From UBA2256 sp964531105 (GTDB taxonomy: Bacteria > Spirochaetota > Spirochaetia > Treponematales > Rectinemataceae), in assembly GCA_964531105.1 (NCBI GenBank), contig CAZHFN010000001.1, forward strand, positions 1-64,000: a stretch of DNA of 64,000 nt. Direction: 5' to 3'. Both the position numbers and the translations under genes were made by a program. The notes below the pieces were generated by a model. The model did not search any database. It saw nothing but the letters and a program-made list of their open reading frames with translations, and was not told the DNA's origin. Positions 59,160 to 64,000 of the stretch are shown here, in pieces; position 1 is the first letter of the stretch, and every line of letters begins with the position of its first letter.

Positions 59160-60917
59160 TTGGAGAGAACCGGAGCGCAGATGATCGTCGAAGCCTTGAG
59201 GCTGGAAAAAGTGGATACCGTATTCGGTTATCCCGGTGGGGCGGTCATTCCCATTTTTGATGCACTCTACGACGCAAAGGATATAAGGGTAATCCTAACA
59301 CGGCACGAACAAGCCGCGGTTCATGCCGCAGACGGCTACGCTCGGACCACTGGAAAAGTAGGCGTCTGCATCGCCACAAGCGGACCCGGTGCTACCAACA
59401 CAGTAACCGGCCTGGCTACAGCCCGTTTTGATTCGGTGCCTTTAGTCTGCATAACCGGACAGGTGAGCCGTGCGATGATCGGCAACGATGCTTTCCAAGA
59501 AGCCGATACCATTGGCATAACCCAGCCAGTCACCAAACATAACTATCTGGTCACAAAGCGGGAAACCCTGGCGGAAATCATGCGCAAGTCCTTTTTTCTC
59601 GCCGCCGCAGGCAGACCAGGCCCTATCGTAGTGGATGTGCCTAAGGATGTGCAGAATGAATTATATGAAGACTCCTACCCAACAGAGGTTATGATCAGAG
59701 GTTATAAACCTGTGGGCAGCCCGAGGCCTGAAGCATTGCGCGATCTAGCAGAGGCTATAAAAACAGCCAATCGCCCACTGTTTTTTTTAGGTGGCGGCCT
59801 CGTCATCGCCAATGCAGCCCAAGGGTTCCGGAAGCTTTTGGATGCCACTGGCTTTCCCTTTGTGACCTCCCTCATGGGCATCGGTGTGGTGGACTCCCGT
59901 CATCCACTCAATCTGGGCATGTTGGGCATGCACGGATCGGTAAGCGCCAACAAGGCTTTAAGCTCTTGCGACCTGCTGGTAGGCCTGGGTGTACGCTTTG
60001 ACGACCGTGCTACCGGCGAGCTCAGCCGTTTCGCGCCCAAGGCTATCAAGGCTCATGTGGATATCGATCCTTCTTCCATTGGCAGAAACCTGGAGGTAGA
60101 TATACCCGTGGTTGGCGACTTGGCGCTTGTGCTCGATGCACTATGCGAACAACTTCCAGCCACACCCAATGCCAAAACCTTGAGCCCCTGGCTTGAGGAA
60201 ATAGAAGGCTATCGGGCACTGGAGAAGGAGCTGGCTAGGAAGGAACAAATAAGTGAAGATGGCCTTCCCAGCCCCAGGGAAATACTGGAGACAGTAAGCC
60301 GGTTATTCCCCGATTCGGTTGTGACAACCGAAGTTGGGCAGAATCAAATGTGGGCTGCCCAGTATCTGTCCTTCTCCGTTCCCAGGCGTTGGCTGACATC
60401 TGGCGGCCTGGGCACCATGGGTTACGGCTTTCCTGCGGGCTTAGGCGCCCAGGCCGCCCTCCCAGACAAGCCCGTTGTCGTCATAGCCGGCGACGGTTCT
60501 TTCCAGATGAACATTCAAGAATTGGCTACCTGCGTGCAGGAAAGCCTGCCAGTCATTGTGCTTATTCTCAACAACGGCTACCTGGGTATGGTGCGTCAAT
60601 GGCAGGAACTCTTCTACCGGCGCCGGTATTCCTCTACTTGCCTGCAAACCCAATCGGGCTGCAACAAGAATTGCAGCAATCCAGGCGAACAATGTCCGCC
60701 GTACGCGCCCGATTTCGCTGGCATAGCGAGGGCTTACGGCGCTCTAGGATACAAGGTCGATACACTGGAAGACCTGCAAAAAGCCCTTACCAGTGCAGGC
60801 AAATCGGGAAGGCCTTCAGTTATTGATTGCCGCATTTCCCGGGAAGCCAATGTCTGGCCGATAGTCGCCCCCGGAAAGGGAAACGACCAGATGATTTACG
60901 AGAATGTGAGCGTATAA
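59160..60917 (+). CDS. ilvB: Acetolactate synthase large subunit
   Basis: A 585-residue TPP and FAD enzyme that joins two pyruvates, or pyruvate and 2-oxobutyrate, for valine, leucine and isoleucine. The TTG at 59160 with AAAGGAG seven bases upstream is preferred to the ATG at 59103, which has no site; this start gives MERTGAQMIVEALRLEKVDTVF-type N-terminus. Catalytic Glu in TRHEQAAVHAADGYART, TPP motif GDGSFQMNIQELAT...LNNGYLGMVRQWQ. Behind an isoleucine attenuator; ilvN follows. Confidence 0.94.
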   Translation: MERTGAQMIVEALRLEKVDTVFGYPGGAVIPIFDALYDAKDIRVILTRHEQAAVHAADGYARTTGKVGVCIATSGPGATNTVTGLATARFDSVPLVCITGQVSRAMIGNDAFQEADTIGITQPVTKHNYLVTKRETLAEIMRKSFFLAAAGRPGPIVVDVPKDVQNELYEDSYPTEVMIRGYKPVGSPRPEALRDLAEAIKTANRPLFFLGGGLVIANAAQGFRKLLDATGFPFVTSLMGIGVVDSRHPLNLGMLGMHGSVSANKALSSCDLLVGLGVRFDDRATGELSRFAPKAIKAHVDIDPSSIGRNLEVDIPVVGDLALVLDALCEQLPATPNAKTLSPWLEEIEGYRALEKELARKEQISEDGLPSPREILETVSRLFPDSVVTTEVGQNQMWAAQYLSFSVPRRWLTSGGLGTMGYGFPAGLGAQAALPDKPVVVIAGDGSFQMNIQELATCVQESLPVIVLILNNGYLGMVRQWQELFYRRRYSSTCLQTQSGCNKNCSNPGEQCPPYAPDFAGIARAYGALGYKVDTLEDLQKALTSAGKSGRPSVIDCRISREANVWPIVAPGKGNDQMIYENVSV

Positions 60918-60936
60918 CGCTCAAGAGGAGGATTTC

Positions 60937-61185
60937 ATGACCCATACAGTATCGCTATTAGTTGAAAATCACGAAGGCGTGCTTTCCCGCATAGCCAGGC
61001 TGTTCGACGGCCGCGGCTACAGGCTGGAAAGCCTGACAACAAAGCCAAATGCAGAACAAGATACAAATCGCATAACGCTTGTAGTATCAGGAGCGCACAA
61101 CGCTCTTGAGAAAGTCGAGAAACAGCTCGAAAAATTCATCGATGTAATTACTCTTGATGTGCGTTGCGATAGCGCTGTTCTCTGA
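60937..61185 (+). CDS. ilvN: Acetolactate synthase small (regulatory) subunit, short form
   Basis: An 82-residue ACT-domain protein, THTVSLLVENHEGVLSRIARLFDGRGYRLESL, with the usual NHxGVLSRI valine-binding region. It lacks the C-terminal half of long IlvH proteins, like IlvN/IlvM of enterics. It sits 19 bases after ilvB with AAGAGGAGG before the ATG. It gives feedback inhibition and activity to IlvB. Confidence 0.93.
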   Translation: MTHTVSLLVENHEGVLSRIARLFDGRGYRLESLTTKPNAEQDTNRITLVVSGAHNALEKVEKQLEKFIDVITLDVRCDSAVL

Positions 61186-61203
61186 GGACCCTGTAAAAAA
61201 GCT

Positions 61204-63114
61204 CTACTCTTTGGTTTCGAATTGACTGTTGTAGAGCGCTGCATAAAATCCATGTTTACGTAACAGAGCTTCATGAGTGCCCTGCTCCACGATGTCGCCT
61301 GAGTCCATGACCAGGATTAGATCGGCGTCGCGTATCGTGGAAAGCCTGTGGGCTATTATGAAGCTGGTTCTTCCCTTCATAAGATTTCCCATAGCCTTCT
61401 GGATCAGCACTTCAGTGTGAGTATCCACGGAACTGGTTGCCTCATCAAGAATAAGCAGAGGTGGGTCTGCCAATATAGCCCGCGCTATGGTTAAAAGTTG
61501 TTTTTGCCCTTGGGAGATATTGCTCGTCTCCTCATTCAGAACTGTGTTGTAGCCTTCGGGAAAGGCGCGGATAAAATGATCCGCATGAGCAGCCCGGGCC
61601 GCGGCGTAGACTTCTTCCTCGCTCGCGCCTTGCCTGCCGTAACGGATATTATCCATGATGGTGCCAGAAAAAAGCCAGGTGTCCTGGAGTACCATGCCAA
61701 AAAGCCTTCGCAAGCTCTGACGCGTATAGCTGTCAATATTCTTGCCATCCACCAAAATCTCACCCTCATCCACATCGTAGAAGCGCATGAGGAGTTTGAC
61801 CATAGTGGTTTTTCCGGCCCCGGTAGGACCTACGATAGCCACTCGCATTCCCGCTTTTATTGCGGCGGAGAACGAACGGATAACAGGCACATCCTTGGTA
61901 TAGCCAAATTTAACGTTGCGAAAATCGATAGTACCTTCGACCTTGGGCTGCATTTCGGCCAAAGCTTTTTCCGGTTTCTCTTCATTTTCCTCCAGGAATG
62001 CGAATACCCGTTCCGCAGAAGCGGCTGTCTGCTGGAGTACGTTGGAAATATTGGCAATCTGCGACATGGGATGAGTGAAAGATCGTATGTACTGGATAAA
62101 GGCCTGCACATCGCCTAAGGTGATTGCCTTGGAAGCGGCGAGATATCCTCCTAAAATAGTAACGCCTACGTAGCCAAGATTCCCTACAAAATTCATAACC
62201 GGCATCATTATTGAAGAAAGAAATTGGGATTTCCACGCAGAACTATAAAGCGTATCGTTAATCCTGTCGAAGACAGCCTGGTTTTTTACCTCTCCATTGA
62301 AGGCTTTCACTACGCCATGGCTGGAAAAAATTTCCTCTATATGCCCGTTCACATGGCCTAGATACTCTTGCTGCCGACTGTAGTATTTTTGTGATTTTCC
62401 CACCACGAATTTAATGATGCCCAGTGAAAGCGGAATGGTAATGAAAGCCACGGCGGTCATCTGCCAACTGATGCTGAGCATCATGATAAAGGCACCCAGG
62501 ATGCCCACTACTGAAATGATCATCTGAGAGAGGCTCTGGTTCAGCGTCTGGTTAACCGTATCCACATCATTAGTCATTCTGGAAAGCACTTCGCCATGGC
62601 TGGTCGCATCGAAATAGCGAAGAGGCATGCGGTTAATCTTGGCTTGGAGATCCTGCCTGAAACGCAGAGTGAGTTTTGCCGAAACCCCCGCCATAATCCA
62701 GCCCTGTATATATGACAACAAAGCAGCTACTAGATAAAGTCCGAGGACGGTGCCGAGAATTGAGGACAGGGCACCAAAATCTATTCCAGGTCCACCCCTC
62801 ATGCTCGACACCACTCCCTCCACCAGGGTAGTCGTCGCTCTTCCTAGAATTTTAGGTCCAAAAATTGAGAACACCGTCGATAAGGCGGCGAGCACGAGCA
62901 CTATTCCAGCTTGGTACTTGTAGGCTCCCATATACCCCAGGAGTTTTTTCATCGTACCCTTGAAATCCTTGGGCTTTTCACCCTTGAGCATCGCGTGTGG
63001 TCCTCCGCGACCTATGGCGGCTCCAGGGCGTAATTGCCTAGACATGGAAGATCCAGCGCTTTTCTGATCTTGAAATGCAGCGGGAGTGCTTGGCTTCTTT
63101 TCAGCGGCGCTCAT
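61204..63114 (-). CDS. ABC exporter half-transporter, canonical ATPase subunit
   Basis: A 636-residue half transporter: a cytoplasmic N-terminal extension of about 65 residues, six membrane helices (about 75-370), and an ATPase domain (about 395-630). Walker A GPTGAGKTTMVKLL, signature ISQGQKQLL (non-canonical), Walker B LLILDEATSSVD with catalytic Glu. It overlaps the upstream partner gene by four bases. In heterodimeric exporters of the TM287/288 kind one site is degenerate; here the SQGQ signature and the partner's Asp form that degenerate site. Substrate unknown, perhaps drugs or lipids. Confidence 0.92.
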   Translation of the reverse strand: MSAAEKKPSTPAAFQDQKSAGSSMSRQLRPGAAIGRGGPHAMLKGEKPKDFKGTMKKLLGYMGAYKYQAGIVLVLAALSTVFSIFGPKILGRATTTLVEGVVSSMRGGPGIDFGALSSILGTVLGLYLVAALLSYIQGWIMAGVSAKLTLRFRQDLQAKINRMPLRYFDATSHGEVLSRMTNDVDTVNQTLNQSLSQMIISVVGILGAFIMMLSISWQMTAVAFITIPLSLGIIKFVVGKSQKYYSRQQEYLGHVNGHIEEIFSSHGVVKAFNGEVKNQAVFDRINDTLYSSAWKSQFLSSIMMPVMNFVGNLGYVGVTILGGYLAASKAITLGDVQAFIQYIRSFTHPMSQIANISNVLQQTAASAERVFAFLEENEEKPEKALAEMQPKVEGTIDFRNVKFGYTKDVPVIRSFSAAIKAGMRVAIVGPTGAGKTTMVKLLMRFYDVDEGEILVDGKNIDSYTRQSLRRLFGMVLQDTWLFSGTIMDNIRYGRQGASEEEVYAAARAAHADHFIRAFPEGYNTVLNEETSNISQGQKQLLTIARAILADPPLLILDEATSSVDTHTEVLIQKAMGNLMKGRTSFIIAHRLSTIRDADLILVMDSGDIVEQGTHEALLRKHGFYAALYNSQFETKE

Positions 63115-64000
63115 ACCAGTTCCTCCCTGCTAAGCTGGGATAGGGCAATATCCCTATAGACTTCGCAGCTCTCCATCAGTTCGGCATGGCGCCCCTTCCC
63201 TATCATTTTACCTTCGTCCAGAACAATGATCTGATCTGCTCCCCTGATGGCAGCTACCCTTTGGGTTACCAAAATGACCGTACTCGCAGTGAGCTTTTTT
63301 GCCAGCGCTGCTCGTAGTTTTCTATCGGTGGTAAAATCAAGGGCAGAAAAACTATCGTCAAAAATAAAGATGGGACCTTTTTTCATGAGCGCTCGGGCAA
63401 TTGTAAGACGCTGGCGTTGGCCGCCCGAAAGATTCGATCCGCCTTGAGAAACAGGGGCAGAAATTCCTTCCGACAGGGATTTGACGAAATCCTTAGCCTG
63501 GGCGATCTCCAGGGCAGAGTCTAAGTCATCGGGCATCGCATTTTCTTTCGCATAGCGCAAATTGCTCTCAATCGTACCTGAAAAAAGCGATGCTTTTTGT
63601 GGTACAAAGCCAATGAAATCGCGCAATGTCTTTTGCTTCACCGATCGGACATCCACTCCGTCGATGCTGACCGAGCCTGAGCTAACATCATAGAATCGTG
63701 GCACGAGGCTCACCAGCGTAGTCTTTCCCGCACCAGTGGTTCCCAATATCGCCGTTACCTGCCCCGGAAGGGCTGTAAAATCTATCTTATGTAAGACATC
63801 CTCGTTCGAACCGGGATAGCGGAAACTCACATTGTTAAAGCGCACAACGCCATGGACCTTTTCCGGAAAATCAGCAGGCTCGGGCGAATCAACGACACTG
63901 GTTTTAGTTGTCAGCACCTGATGGATCCTGTCCGCAGAGATAGATGCCCGGGGAATGATGATGAACATCATGGACATCATCATAAAGGAAAAGAATATCT
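63111..64000 (-). CDS. ABC exporter half-transporter, degenerate-site subunit (partial, cut by window edge)
   Basis: The 3' part of a half-transporter gene; the frame stays open to base 64000, so the start lies outside. Visible: end of the membrane domain and the whole ATPase domain with Walker A GTTGAGKTTLVSLV, canonical LSGGQRQRLTIARAL, and Walker B IFIFDDSFSALD, where the catalytic Glu is Asp. It forms a heterodimer with the next gene. The ATG at 63983 is internal, not the start. Confidence 0.9.
   Translation of the reverse strand, partial: IFFSFMMMSMMFIIIPRASISADRIHQVLTTKTSVVDSPEPADFPEKVHGVVRFNNVSFRYPGSNEDVLHKIDFTALPGQVTAILGTTGAGKTTLVSLVPRFYDVSSGSVSIDGVDVRSVKQKTLRDFIGFVPQKASLFSGTIESNLRYAKENAMPDDLDSALEIAQAKDFVKSLSEGISAPVSQGGSNLSGGQRQRLTIARALMKKGPIFIFDDSFSALDFTTDRKLRAALAKKLTASTVILVTQRVAAIRGADQIIVLDEGKMIGKGRHAELMESCEVYRDIALSQLSREELV

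Overview
The window looks like chromosomal DNA of an anaerobic, diderm bacterium, most plausibly a spirochaete (Spirochaetota, Treponema/Spirochaeta-like). This is an inference. It rests on several lipoproteins and exported proteins, a surface protein built of GVFNIA-type repeats known from spirochaetes, a strict-anaerobe hydroxylamine reductase (Hcp), 2-oxoacid:ferredoxin-type chemistry, an LplBC-type sugar importer without its own ATPase, and very long sensor/AraC regulators. Most of the window is GC-moderate. About 40.1-44.1 kb is visibly AT-richer and carries lineage-specific lipoproteins. I see no insertion sequence, prophage or CRISPR array. There is one 10-N assembly gap at 56921-56930.

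Layout. 0-6.8 kb: TauE/SafE permease, two exported proteins, a large FMN/FAD flavoprotein lipoprotein reductase, tRNA-Leu(CAG), a DMT transporter. 6.8-11.9 kb: a PPC-domain protein, then an overlapping operon of an indolepyruvate-oxidoreductase-like pair (iorA/iorB) and an ADP-forming acyl-CoA synthetase, which together could ferment aromatic 2-oxoacids with ATP gain. 11.9-14.5 kb: plsY plus a DAK2-DegV fusion (fatty-acid kinase and fatty-acid-binding parts in one chain), which would make and use acyl-phosphate. 14.6-20.4 kb: 5'-nucleotidase lipoprotein, a DUF4015 glycosidase-like protein, a membrane metallophosphoesterase, a LUD-domain protein.

20.6-34.7 kb is a pectin/oligogalacturonide utilisation locus: IclR regulator, kduI, kduD, YhcH-type protein, kdgK, a cytoplasmic GH28, a 1188-residue sensor/AraC regulator, two permeases, a binding protein and GH105. 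Imported oligogalacturonides would be cut by GH28 and GH105, then converted through KduI, KduD and KdgK to 2-keto-3-deoxy-6-phosphogluconate. 34.8-45.4 kb: a nucleotidyltransferase gene broken by an in-frame TAG with its small partner, corA, a rubredoxin-like protein, a ferredoxin, hcp with an Rrf2 regulator, AT-rich lipoproteins, an MFS transporter, an alkyladenine glycosylase and a toxin-antitoxin pair.

45.5-51.0 kb is a mutasome-like operon, DUF72 - ImuB (catalytic residues lost) - DnaE2. Its promoter has an 18-bp perfect palindrome filling the spacer between -35 and -10, and the mRNA appears leaderless. 51.1-61.2 kb: ilvD, a TRAP transporter with a FadR/GntR regulator and a perfect operator, ArfB, then divergent ilvC and ilvBN. 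Each ilv unit is preceded by its own 26-residue isoleucine-rich leader peptide and a terminator hairpin, a mirrored pair of attenuators. 61.2-64 kb: a heterodimeric ABC exporter, cut by the window edge.

The most interesting observations are the twin divergent ilv attenuators, the DUF72-ImuB-DnaE2 unit with its operator, the catalytically dead kinase-like sugar regulator preceded by three tandem hairpins, and a 33-bp repeat shared by that regulator's leader and the ilvB leader.
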